This document shows positions 7,025 to 12,908 of a stretch of DNA of 15,120 bases, piece after piece. Each line of letters starts with the position of its first letter. Within the stretch, counting starts at the first letter, position 1. The translations under genes were made by a program, and so were the position numbers. The notes under the pieces are model-generated. The model was not told the DNA's origin. It ran no database searches and saw only the letters and a program-made list of their open reading frames with translations. Source of the stretch: Bacillota bacterium (GTDB lineage: Bacteria > Bacillota > Clostridia > Lachnospirales > Lachnospiraceae); the NCBI GenBank assembly GCA_023393095.1, contig JAEWMT010000121.1:1-15120 (forward strand), given 5' to 3'.

Positions 7025-7213
7025 TCATTCTACAGTAATTACGGATACAGGACAATTGCTTTGAGCTTCTTTTGCATCATCTTCAGATCCAATAGGGATA
7101 GCTTCAACATATACTTCTGCAAGACCATCATCTGCCATGCGAAATACATTAGGGCAAGTTGCAACACATAAACCACAGGAAATACATCCATCTCTATCAA
7201 TTTCAGCTTTCAT
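7025..7213 (-). CDS. Single-cluster 4Fe-4S ferredoxin
   Basis: This is a 62-residue acidic ferredoxin that carries low-potential electrons in the cytoplasm. The ATG at 7213 is chosen because GAAAGGAGA sits just upstream; a 14-residue extension to 7255 would run through this SD. The sequence starts MKAEIDRDGCISCGLCVATCP and ends SNCPVSVITVE. The Cys-x2-Cys-x2-Cys group and the distal Cys before Pro fit one [4Fe-4S] cluster, as in Thermotoga-type monocluster ferredoxins. The fourth Cys of the first group (ATCP) corresponds to one that forms a disulfide in that family. Its usual partner Cys is absent here, so it is probably free. The gene converges on the flavodiiron gene and shares its terminator, but has its own promoter region. 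Its redox partner cannot be told from the sequence. Confidence 0.92.
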   Translation of the reverse strand: MKAEIDRDGCISCGLCVATCPNVFRMADDGLAEVYVEAIPIGSEDDAKEAQSNCPVSVITVE

Positions 7214-7288
7214 TAATCGCTCTCCTTTCAATTGAAACTTGATTATCGGATTCAACTAATCCAGTTATCTATCTCTGTTACAGTTGTT

Positions 7289-7299
7289 ATTATATACCA
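7289..7299 (-). promoter_or_regulatory. Possible extended -10 promoter of the ferredoxin gene
   Basis: On the minus strand TGGTATATAAT gives an extended -10 (TG-G-TATATA) overlapping a perfect TATAAT. The -35 region is poor by consensus. A palindrome at 7316-7331 overlaps it and may bind an activator or repressor. Confidence 0.4.
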
Positions 7300-7315
7300 G
7301 ATTCAATTCTTAGGT

Positions 7316-7331
7316 TGTAGCTATGGCTACA
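7316..7331. promoter_or_regulatory. Perfect palindrome, candidate operator
   Basis: TGTAGC-TATG-GCTACA is a 6-4-6 perfect dyad and the most GC-rich spot in its surroundings. It lies over the expected -35 region of the ferredoxin promoter. I cannot assign it to a known regulator. Confidence 0.4.
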
Positions 7332-7478
7332 TTTATAATAGAATAATCACTTTTTTGGCAGAAAAATAATAATAAATTTCATCAGTATAAATTAATAACT
7401 AGATTAAGTCATAGATAAAGCAAAGAAAAAAGTGTTATATATTTGATGAAATGGTATCAATTACTATACTAATTTACG

Positions 7479-7507
7479 TTGTTATGTTATATTTATAATT
7501 GTAATAT
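7479..7507 (+). promoter_or_regulatory. Promoter of the FN3-like secreted protein gene
   Basis: TTGTTA (7479-7484) and TAATAT (7502-7507) are separated by 17 bases. Transcription would start near 7514, about 60 bases before the TTG start codon. Confidence 0.5.
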
Positions 7508-7574
7508 CTTTAATAAAAAATTTGAAATCAGATGTTCAGTTCCAACTGTATATATGACTAAGGAGGAAAATTAA

Positions 7575-8102
7575 TTGAAAAAAGGATTAAGAGCATTCGT
7601 GAGTTGTATTGCTGTAATATTAATCATCGTGTCTACATTAGAACCTGTAGCTTCAAGGGCAGCTACTAAGTTATCGAAACCAGCTAATTTTAAAGGAAAA
7701 GCAGTAATTACAAAGGAATGGGTAACCAACTTAACCGCAAGATGGGATAAGGTAAAAGGGGCAGATGGGTATCAGGTTTATTACCGTGAAACAAGTCCCG
7801 ATGCAGAGGGTAAATGGGAGCCATGGACGCTATATCAGAAAACAAAGAAGACAGAAGTTAAAGTTAGTATTATCGATGGCGAATTTCAAGTCCGAGTAAG
7901 AGCTTATAAGGGATCAAGCCATAGTAGTTTCACGAAGACGATAACTGTATTAGGTGGAGAAGGAATTGTTCAAAACTCGGATCAATTAACTGCTACTCTG
8001 GCTGTTAACGCTGAGCCGGAACTTAATAAGGATGACCTTTTTGAATCAAATGCTACCGATGCAATCAGAGAAGATATTAATTATAAAGTTTTCGCAATAT
8101 AA
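7575..8102 (+). CDS. Secreted protein with fibronectin type III-like domain
   Basis: The TTG start at 7575 is backed by a near-perfect SD, TAAGGAGG (ending 7566), eight bases upstream. The 175-residue product begins with a signal peptide: basic KKGLR, a hydrophobic core (FVSCIAVILIIVST), and probable cleavage near ASRA around residue 29. Residues 33-126 look like a fibronectin type III fold. Typical parts are the opening LSKPANFKG, the central Trp in LTARWDKVKGADGYQVYYRE, and the strand QVRVRAYKG. The C-terminal 50 residues are acidic and low in complexity. There is no sortase motif, lipobox or second membrane segment, so it is probably released or loosely wall-bound. FN3 modules in clostridia often accompany surface proteins or polysaccharide hydrolases, but this one stands alone. 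Its function is unknown. Confidence 0.8.
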   Translation: MKKGLRAFVSCIAVILIIVSTLEPVASRAATKLSKPANFKGKAVITKEWVTNLTARWDKVKGADGYQVYYRETSPDAEGKWEPWTLYQKTKKTEVKVSIIDGEFQVRVRAYKGSSHSSFTKTITVLGGEGIVQNSDQLTATLAVNAEPELNKDDLFESNATDAIREDINYKVFAI

Positions 8103-8116
8103 TATCGATATTATAT
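8097..8116. repeat. 20-base perfect palindrome over the stop codon of the FN3-like gene
   Basis: ATATAATATCGATATTATAT is fully self-complementary and includes the TAA stop codon (8100-8102). Without a T-run it is not a standard terminator. It may stabilise the 3' end of the mRNA or bind a protein. Confidence 0.45.
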
Positions 8117-8169
8117 AAGAGAATAAACAGATATCTTAGTATGAAAAGATTGCTTAATAGCTGATTATA

Positions 8170-8195
8170 GGAAAAATGATATTTTTCTTATTTTA
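8170..8195 (+). terminator. Weak AT-rich terminator-like hairpin
   Basis: GAAAAAT-GAT-ATTTTTC (8171-8187) is followed by TTATTTT. The stem is almost all A-T pairs, so it is a doubtful terminator for the FN3-like gene. It is the only candidate in this gap. Confidence 0.35.
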
Positions 8196-8196
8196 A

Positions 8197-8205
8197 TGAC
8201 ATAAT
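8197..8205 (+). promoter_or_regulatory. Possible extended -10 promoter of the cupin gene
   Basis: TGACATAAT fits an extended -10 (TG-A-CATAAT). No good -35 is visible upstream, so the call is tentative. Confidence 0.3.
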
Positions 8206-8260
8206 AAACAAAAGACTGGTATTCGTTTTGCTTTACCAATAAATTGAAAGGAGAAATGCA

Positions 8261-8608
8261 ATGGAGAATATTTATATTAAGAACATACCTCATGAAGCTA
8301 TCGTAACCCTTGTAGATCAGGTCAGCATTATGCCAGGACAAGTAGTAAGTAAAACGCTAGCCCAGAACAAGGCAGTAAGTATAACTGTATTTGCATTTGA
8401 CAAAGGAGAAGAAATCAGTAGCCATGATTCCACAGGAGATGCAATGGTAACTGTATTAGAAGGTACCGGGATGTTCACTGTTGATGGAAAAGAATATACC
8501 TTAAATCAGGGAGATACCTTGATTATGCCTGCAAAGAAGCCGCATTCTGTATATGCAACAGAGGCTTTCAAAATGCTGCTGACAGTAGTTTTTCCATTTG
8601 AAAAATAA
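8261..8608 (+). CDS. Small single-domain cupin protein
   Basis: The ATG at 8261 follows AAAGGAG at proper spacing. The 115-residue product is a single cupin beta-barrel. The first motif region is GEEISSHDSTGDAMVTVLEG (residues 49-68), and the second is GDTLIMPAKKPHSV (residues 84-97). Of the usual metal ligands, His55 and His95 are present. The second His of the first motif is replaced by Ser57, and Asp60 stands where the Glu is expected. Metal binding may be altered or lost. Proteins of this size with a Cupin_2 domain include small-molecule binders and isomerases, and no specific reaction can be assigned. The gene appears monocistronic, with no clear terminator before uppP. It is cytoplasmic, with no signal peptide. 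Confidence 0.85.
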   Translation: MENIYIKNIPHEAIVTLVDQVSIMPGQVVSKTLAQNKAVSITVFAFDKGEEISSHDSTGDAMVTVLEGTGMFTVDGKEYTLNQGDTLIMPAKKPHSVYATEAFKMLLTVVFPFEK

Positions 8609-8644
8609 TATAATATGTATTAATTCTTCCGCTATAGACAAATA

Positions 8645-8677
8645 GAATTATATTGAAGTTGGCAAACTCAATAATTC
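8645..8677. promoter_or_regulatory. Imperfect dyad over the uppP promoter
   Basis: GAATT, ATTG and AGTT pair in order with AACT, CAAT and AATTC around the loop GGCA, giving 13 pairs with two small bulges. The dyad covers the -35 box of the uppP promoter (8659-8664). It could be an operator, or part of an RNA hairpin in transcripts reading through from the cupin gene. Confidence 0.4.
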
Positions 8678-8687
8678 GTTATATAAT
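8659..8687 (+). promoter_or_regulatory. Vegetative promoter of uppP
   Basis: TTGGCA (8659-8664) and a perfect TATAAT (8682-8687) are separated by 17 bases. Transcription would start near 8694, about 47 bases before the ATG. Confidence 0.6.
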
Positions 8688-8740
8688 ATGAGAATGTTGT
8701 TATGCAATAAATTGGAAAGGTCAAAAAGCAGGAGGAAGAA

Positions 8741-9577
8741 ATGGATTTACTTGAAATTTTTAAAGCAATTATCTTAGGAATAGTGGAAGGCATTACAGAA
8801 TGGCTTCCTGTCAGCAGTACAGGACATATGATTTTAGTAGATGAATTTCTACAGCTAAATATGTCGGACGCGTTTAAGGAAATGTTTTTGGTAGTCATTC
8901 AATTAGGAGCAATCATGGCAGTTGTTGTATTATATTGGAATAAGCTATTCCCATTTTCCTTTAAGAAAAAACCTGTCATTAAGAAAAATATTCTTATTAT
9001 GTGGGTTAAAATTGTGATAGCTTGTATTCCCGCAGCGATTGTAGGTATCCTATGGGGTGATGAAATTGACAGGTTGTTCTATCACTATCAATTTGTAGCA
9101 CTTGCTTTAATCATTTTTGGTATTCTTTTTATCGTAATAGAGAATAAGAACAAACACCGCCGGTTTAAAATTAATTCTATTGCTGAAATTACCTATCAGG
9201 CAGCAATAATGATAGGACTCTTCCAGTTGATTGCAGCTGTATTTCCGGGAGTATCACGCTCGGGAGCTACCATCATCGGAGCGATGCTGATAGGGGTATC
9301 GAGAAGCGTGGCTACGGAATTTACATTTTTCTTAGCGACACCGGTAATGTTTGGAGCTAGTCTTCTTAAGCTTGTTAAATTCGGTTTTGATTTTAATGCA
9401 ATGGAGGCAGTTGTATTGGCAACTGGTATGGTTACCGCATTTGTAGTATCTATTTTTATAATCAGATTCCTGACCGATTATATCAAAAAGCATAATTTTA
9501 AAATATTCGGATGGTATAGAATCCTGCTTGGTACTATCGTAATCATATTTTTCTTGGTAAAAAGCTTTATTGTTTAA
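8741..9577 (+). CDS. uppP: Undecaprenyl-diphosphatase UppP (BacA family)
   Basis: UppP removes a phosphate from undecaprenyl pyrophosphate on the outer side of the membrane. This recycles the lipid carrier for peptidoglycan and other wall polymers, and overproduction in other bacteria gives bacitracin resistance. The ATG at 8741 has a strong SD (GGAGGAAG, 8731-8738). The 278-residue length is normal. Both family signatures are present: EGITEWLPVSSTGH near the N-terminus (Glu16, Glu20, Ser25 and Ser26) and PGVSRSGAT at residues 169-177 with Arg173. Several hydrophobic helices span the protein, including an end segment of about 20 residues (ILLGTIVIIFFLVKSFIV). It has its own promoter and terminator, so it is a single-gene unit. 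Nothing else in the window belongs to wall synthesis. Confidence 0.95.
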   Translation: MDLLEIFKAIILGIVEGITEWLPVSSTGHMILVDEFLQLNMSDAFKEMFLVVIQLGAIMAVVVLYWNKLFPFSFKKKPVIKKNILIMWVKIVIACIPAAIVGILWGDEIDRLFYHYQFVALALIIFGILFIVIENKNKHRRFKINSIAEITYQAAIMIGLFQLIAAVFPGVSRSGATIIGAMLIGVSRSVATEFTFFLATPVMFGASLLKLVKFGFDFNAMEAVVLATGMVTAFVVSIFIIRFLTDYIKKHNFKIFGWYRILLGTIVIIFFLVKSFIV

Positions 9578-9621
9578 AAGATCATTTTATAAAATTATAG
9601 TGCAACGTTCGCATAATAAGT

Positions 9622-9698
9622 AGGCAAATTATCTGGCCTGATTTTCCTTATACAGTTATGATTAAGAAAAATCATTCTCAGAAATTTGCCTTTTTATT
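9622..9698 (+). terminator. Terminator of uppP with a nested second hairpin
   Basis: AGGCAAATT (9622-9630) pairs with AATTTGCCT (9683-9691), followed by TTTTATTT. Enclosed between the arms is another stem: TGATTTT and CTTA (9639-9650) with TAAG and AAAATCA (9663-9674), with one mismatch. The long two-part structure is more elaborate than a standard terminator but ends in the expected U-run. Confidence 0.7.
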
Positions 9699-9964
9699 TA
9701 ACAAAAGTTTTCCATCTTCCTGTCTCATTTTTATAAAACAGCATAGTAATTTAATACTAAAAGACTAATTACAAAGATGCCGATATATAATAAGTATAAT
9801 ATTAGAATGGTATGACAATGTTGATATCATCTTATGTTAAGATTGTATAAAGAAACCATAATAAAACCGTTAATTTATCCTATTATATTTGTACAAATTG
9901 CATAAAAAGGTTCTGTATTATTTGAAATTTTAAGTTTTTTGATAATTTTGGTTTATTTTAAAAT

Positions 9965-9980
9965 ATAAGTCTGGACTTAT
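9965..9980. promoter_or_regulatory. Perfect palindrome, candidate operator
   Basis: ATAAGTC-TG-GACTTAT is a 7-2-7 perfect dyad about 50 bases before the next start codon. It overlaps the only plausible -35 (TGGACT, 9973-9978). I cannot name the regulator. Confidence 0.4.
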
Positions 9981-10001
9981 TCTTATTTGAGGTTTATTAT
10001 A
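9973..10001 (+). promoter_or_regulatory. Weak promoter candidate for the membrane-protein gene
   Basis: TGGACT is followed by TATTAT with a spacer of about 17 bases. Both boxes are moderate matches, and the -35 lies inside the palindrome at 9965-9980. Confidence 0.35.
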
Positions 10002-10032
10002 TAGAAAAACGTCTAAAAAGGAGTGGTATAAT

Positions 10033-10464
10033 ATGATGAGAAGCTTTTATTTAAATAACAAAATTTATCTAATCACTATTATGATAATTGTGATATTTGC
10101 TTCCTGTATTTCTACATATTATATTACAACCAAAGGTGAAGTTTATAATAATTACAGACTTAAGAGGATTGAAGAATCACAAAATCAGACATGTGATCTT
10201 TATGGAAATACTAATACAGTTAATCCGAGAATATTATCACCGGATTCTGTTACGATACAGGCGTTAGATGAGCTAACTCAGTTGATTCACAGTCATCAGA
10301 TTATTTCATTTTTTATGATGGCTGCTATTCTATCATTCCTTCAATTATATCTACAGATTAGGAGAAGGAATATTCTGATATCCCAAACAGGGGTTAAAAT
10401 ATTTTTGGTTCACTATTTACAGCTCAAAGATGGGAAAAAGAGTGCACCGTCTTTTAATATATAA
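10033..10464 (+). CDS. Two-helix membrane protein of unknown function
   Basis: The ATG at 10033 has AAGGAG (10018-10023) nine bases upstream; a second ATG at 10036 is also possible. The 143-residue product has a hydrophobic segment at about residues 11-31 (IYLITIMIIVIFASCISTYYI) and another at about 90-108 (IISFFMMAAILSFLQLYLQ), followed by IRRRN. Both ends are therefore probably cytoplasmic, with an external loop of roughly 55 residues containing a single Cys. I do not recognise a family. It occupies the place where many ATP synthase operons carry atpI, but AtpI normally has more membrane helices and no such loop. It is separated from atpB by about 220 bases with a weak terminator. A role in ATP synthase assembly is therefore not supported. 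A palindromic operator candidate precedes it. Confidence 0.65.
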   Translation: MMRSFYLNNKIYLITIMIIVIFASCISTYYITTKGEVYNNYRLKRIEESQNQTCDLYGNTNTVNPRILSPDSVTIQALDELTQLIHSHQIISFFMMAAILSFLQLYLQIRRRNILISQTGVKIFLVHYLQLKDGKKSAPSFNI

Positions 10465-10467
10465 TTA

Positions 10468-10494
10468 ATAAAAGCCTGTTAAGCTGGTTTTTAT
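10468..10494 (+). terminator. Weak terminator-like hairpin before the ATP synthase operon
   Basis: ATAAAAGCC pairs with GGTTTTTAT with one G-T pair and a nine-base loop. The T-run is part of the stem and is not followed by more T residues, so termination may be partial. Confidence 0.4.
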
Positions 10495-10523
10495 CAATAT
10501 ATAATTCTATTCTATATCCAGTT

Positions 10524-10552
10524 TTTTCTATAAAATTATATCTATTTATAAT
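10524..10552 (+). promoter_or_regulatory. Tentative promoter of the ATP synthase operon
   Basis: A perfect TATAAT lies at 10547-10552, but the -35 at 17 bases (TTTTCT) is poor. A second AT-rich candidate is TATAAC near 10618. The promoter of the operon is not clear by eye. A six-pair hairpin ACCCAT-CTCT-ATGGGT (10641-10656) lies between it and the atpB SD. Confidence 0.35.
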
Positions 10553-10683
10553 GTTTGCCAATGAAGGTTTTTTTATTGGTGTTTTTAAAATTATGTATTT
10601 TAGACATAATGAAAGATATATAACGTTTACACAGGATAAGACCCATCTCTATGGGTAAAATTTAAAATGAGGAGGTGAACTTT

Positions 10684-11367
10684 ATGGACTTAGCAGAAAA
10701 GCTCATGGAAGAATTAGGCAGTAAAACGAGTTTTACAATTCACCTATTCGGTACAAATATTCCTGTACCGTCTTCAGTAACTGTTACATGGGGAATCATG
10801 GCAGTTGTTATGGTATTGACATTAATTTTTGTACGAAATCTTAAGATGGTTCCGGATAAACCACAGATGGTTGTCGAAACCCTTGTAGGTTTTATAAGTA
10901 ACTTTTTTACAGAACTTCTCGGAGAACACGGGAAACGTTATATACCATATTTGGGAACAGTTTTAATTTATCTTGCATGTGCAAATGTTATTGGATTATT
11001 TGGAATAACCCCACCCACAAAGGATATTAACGTAACGACAGCTCTTGCTATTATGAGTATTATATTGATTGAATATTCCGGTATACATGCAAAAGGAGTC
11101 AAGGGATATTTCAAAAGCTTTGCACAACCAATGGCAATCATGACGCCAATTAATATTCTGGAAATCATGATAAGGCCACTATCTTTGTGTATGCGACTTT
11201 TCGGTAATATTTTGGGTGGTTTCGTAGTTATGGAACTAATTAAAATAATAGTACCAGCAATTATTCCGATTCCATTCAGCTTTTATTTTGATATTTTTGA
11301 CGGATTAATTCAGGCGTATGTATTTGTGTTCTTAACATCTTTGTTCATGCAGGAAAAGATGGAGTGA
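10684..11367 (+). CDS. atpB: F1Fo ATP synthase subunit a
   Basis: Subunit a forms the two ion half-channels next to the c-ring in the membrane. The ATG at 10684 is preceded by GAGGAGGTG (10669-10677), with GGAGG ending nine bases before it; an in-frame GTG at 10675 overlaps the SD and is rejected. The product has 227 residues with five or six hydrophobic helices. The essential Arg is Arg171 in RPLSLCMRLFGN. The last-helix motif DGLIQAYVFVFLT contains the conserved Gln210. The N-terminus is short, as in other Firmicutes. This is the first gene of the synthase operon, with no atpI before it. The first c-subunit gene follows after 60 bases. Confidence 0.95.
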   Translation: MDLAEKLMEELGSKTSFTIHLFGTNIPVPSSVTVTWGIMAVVMVLTLIFVRNLKMVPDKPQMVVETLVGFISNFFTELLGEHGKRYIPYLGTVLIYLACANVIGLFGITPPTKDINVTTALAIMSIILIEYSGIHAKGVKGYFKSFAQPMAIMTPINILEIMIRPLSLCMRLFGNILGGFVVMELIKIIVPAIIPIPFSFYFDIFDGLIQAYVFVFLTSLFMQEKME

Positions 11368-11427
11368 TAAGAAAGTTACAACAAAGATTTGAAAAGTAAA
11401 TATTATAAAAAAGTTAGGAGAGTAAAT

Positions 11428-11652
11428 ATGGGAGCATTAATCGCAATTGGAGCAGGTATTGCAGTTCTTACAGGTGTAGGAGCAGGTATTGGTATTGGTA
11501 TAGCAACTTCTAAGGCAACAGAATCCATAGCAAGACAGCCGGAAGCTAAAGGCGATATTAACAAGACATTATTATTAGGTTGTGCGTTAGCAGAAGCAAC
11601 AGCAATCTATGGTTTCGTTATCGCTTTATTAGTAATTTTATTCTTAAAATAA
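11428..11652 (+). CDS. atpE: F1Fo ATP synthase subunit c, copy 1
   Basis: Subunit c forms the rotating ring that carries ions through the membrane. The ATG at 11428 has TTAGGAG just upstream; an ATG at 11389 would add 13 basic residues across this SD and is rejected. The 74-residue hairpin has a glycine-rich first helix (GVGAGIGIGIA), the polar loop ARQPEAKGDI, and the second helix with ion-binding Glu56 in LAEATAIYG. In Na+-binding rings such as that of Ilyobacter, the ligands include Gln32 and Ser66. The matching residues here are Ile23 and Ala57, while Tyr61 is kept. This suggests proton coupling, though Glu56 and Thr58 leave some doubt. It is followed 18 bases later by a nearly identical second copy. 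Confidence 0.95.
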   Translation: MGALIAIGAGIAVLTGVGAGIGIGIATSKATESIARQPEAKGDINKTLLLGCALAEATAIYGFVIALLVILFLK

Positions 11653-11670
11653 TATCAAGGAGATAAGTAC

Positions 11671-11895
11671 ATGGGAGCATTAATCGCAATTGGAGCAGGT
11701 ATTGCAGTTTTAACAGGTGTAGGAGCAGGTATTGGTATTGGTATAGCAACCGCTAAAGCAACAGAATCCATAGCAAGACAGCCAGAGGCAAAGGGTGACA
11801 TCAATAAGACATTATTATTAGGTTGTGCATTAGCAGAAGCAACCGCTATTTACGGCTTTGTAATTGCTTTATTAGTTATTCTTTTCTTAAAATAA
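11671..11895 (+). CDS. atpE: F1Fo ATP synthase subunit c, copy 2
   Basis: This 74-residue protein is identical to copy 1 except Ala28 in place of Ser28. An SD (AAGGAG) lies just upstream of the ATG at 11671. Codon by codon, 23 of 74 differ from copy 1, and all but one of the differences are silent. Twenty-two of the 23 lie in codons 27-74, so the first 26 codons are almost identical in DNA. Two active copies would double c-subunit output, or allow a mixed ring. Tandem c genes are known from other anaerobes, for example Acetobacterium woodii with three. Glu56 and the helix-loop-helix layout are intact, so there is no sign of decay. Confidence 0.95.
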   Translation: MGALIAIGAGIAVLTGVGAGIGIGIATAKATESIARQPEAKGDINKTLLLGCALAEATAIYGFVIALLVILFLK

Positions 11896-11914
11896 ATTTT
11901 AGGAGGGAATTTTA

Positions 11915-12400
11915 TTGTTAAATTTTAATTGGACTATTATATGGGATATCGTTAACATTATAGTTTTCTTTCTTTTATTGAAAAAATTCTTATTTAAACC
12001 GGTTACTGAGATGATGGAAAAGAGAGCGAAAGCAATTTCCGACTCATTACAAGAAGCGGACGATAAGAAGGCAGAAGCGTATCAGCTTAAGAGTGATTAT
12101 GAGAATGAATTAAAGAATGCCGGAGATCAGGCTTCTGTAATTATGAAAGAAGCAAGAGAAAGAGCTGAAATGGAATATAGCAGAAAGCTTCAGGAAGCAA
12201 GAAATGACGCTGCCAAAGTGATGGAAGATGCAGAAAGAAACATCGAACAGGAAAGAAAGAAATCCATGGAAAGTGCACAGGCTGAGATTGCGGGAATTGC
12301 TATGTTAGCTGCTGCCAAAGTAATTGGTAAAAATGTAGATGACGATACCAATAAAGAATTCCTTGGTGATTTCTTAAAAGAAGTAGGTGCTGCTAAATGA
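11915..12400 (+). CDS. atpF: F1Fo ATP synthase subunit b
   Basis: Subunit b is the peripheral stalk that holds F1 still against the rotor. The gene uses a TTG start at 11915, with AGGAGGG (11901-11907) seven bases upstream; no ATG lies nearby in frame. The 161 residues open with one membrane helix (about residues 5-27, WTIIWDIVNIIVFFLLL), followed by KKFLFKPV. A long charged coiled coil then runs to near the end, rich in Glu, Lys and Ala with no Pro after residue 29. The C-terminal AAAKVIGKNVDDD region is typical for contact with delta. The stop overlaps the atpH start by four bases (ATGA), which suggests translational coupling. Confidence 0.95.
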   Translation: MLNFNWTIIWDIVNIIVFFLLLKKFLFKPVTEMMEKRAKAISDSLQEADDKKAEAYQLKSDYENELKNAGDQASVIMKEARERAEMEYSRKLQEARNDAAKVMEDAERNIEQERKKSMESAQAEIAGIAMLAAAKVIGKNVDDDTNKEFLGDFLKEVGAAK

Positions 12401-12903
12401 TATCACAGCGAGCTTTAAATTATGCAAAGGTTTTATATTCCCTGAAACTTAAGGATGATAGCATACAATCAGCAAAAAACCTTCTACTAAATAACAGTGA
12501 ATTAAAGAATGCATTAGAAAATCCGGTAATAAGTAAACAGAACAAGGATTCTGTAATTGATAAGCTTTTTGATAAGGAAATCACCAGCTTTCTTAAGCTG
12601 TTGTGCGAAAATAAAACCATAGGTTTATTTTCGGATGTTATCAGTGTATATGAGGATATGATATTAGAACATAAAGATATACTGAAAGCAAAGCTTGCAT
12701 ATGTGAAAAAGCCGGAAGAAGCACAAATTAATCAAATTAAGAGTATGCTGTGCGAAAAATATAAGAAATCAGGAGTTTTTCTTGAGTTAGAAGAGGATGC
12801 TTCCTTGATCGGGGGTTTTGTCTTGTATGTGGGATATACCGAATACGATAAAAGCATCAAAGGAACTCTATCAGAAATGCAAAAAGCTCTAATTAGGAGG
12901 TGA
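12397..12903 (+). CDS. atpH: F1Fo ATP synthase subunit delta
   Basis: Delta links the top of F1 to the b stalk. The ATG at 12397 overlaps the atpF stop, and there is no separate strong SD, so coupled translation is likely. The 168 residues are slightly below the usual 175-180. The N-terminus (RALNYAKVLYSLKL) is a typical delta opening helix. The C-terminal half carries the family region EEDASLIGGFVLYVGYTEYDKSIKGTLSEM, with the conserved Ile-Gly-Gly. Its end contains the atpA SD (AGGAGG, 12895-12900), so atpA initiation is probably coupled to its termination. Confidence 0.93.
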   Translation: MISQRALNYAKVLYSLKLKDDSIQSAKNLLLNNSELKNALENPVISKQNKDSVIDKLFDKEITSFLKLLCENKTIGLFSDVISVYEDMILEHKDILKAKLAYVKKPEEAQINQIKSMLCEKYKKSGVFLELEEDASLIGGFVLYVGYTEYDKSIKGTLSEMQKALIRR

Positions 12904-12908
12904 AGTGT

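Larger units (their letters stand above)
7214..7574. other. Divergent intergenic region between ferredoxin and FN3-protein genes
   Basis: This stretch of about 360 bases holds the ferredoxin SD and candidate promoter (7289-7299), a 16-base perfect palindrome (7316-7331), and the promoter of the FN3-like protein gene (7479-7507). The AT-rich stretch from about 7335 to 7475 shows nothing I can interpret. Confidence 0.6.
9578..10032. other. 455-base intergenic region between uppP and the membrane-protein gene
   Basis: It holds the uppP terminator (9622-9698), a small hairpin ATCTTA-TGT-TAAGAT (9829-9843), a 12-base palindrome ATTTGTACAAAT (9887-9898), and a candidate operator and promoter at 9965-9994. 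No coding frame with an SD is visible in the very AT-rich remainder. Confidence 0.55.

Noticed and set aside
9821..9851. Promoter TTGATA with TATAAA in the uppP downstream gap
   Set aside because: The spacer of 19 bases is poor, no gene follows for about 180 bases, and a better-placed candidate lies nearer the next gene.
10033..10464. Calling the membrane protein AtpI
   Set aside because: Only two hydrophobic segments with a long polar loop are present, a weak terminator separates it from atpB, and no AtpI sequence feature is visible.
11389..11427. N-terminal extension of the first c subunit
   Set aside because: The added basic residues are foreign to subunit c, and the SD of the true start lies within them; copy 2 starts at the same MGALIAIG.
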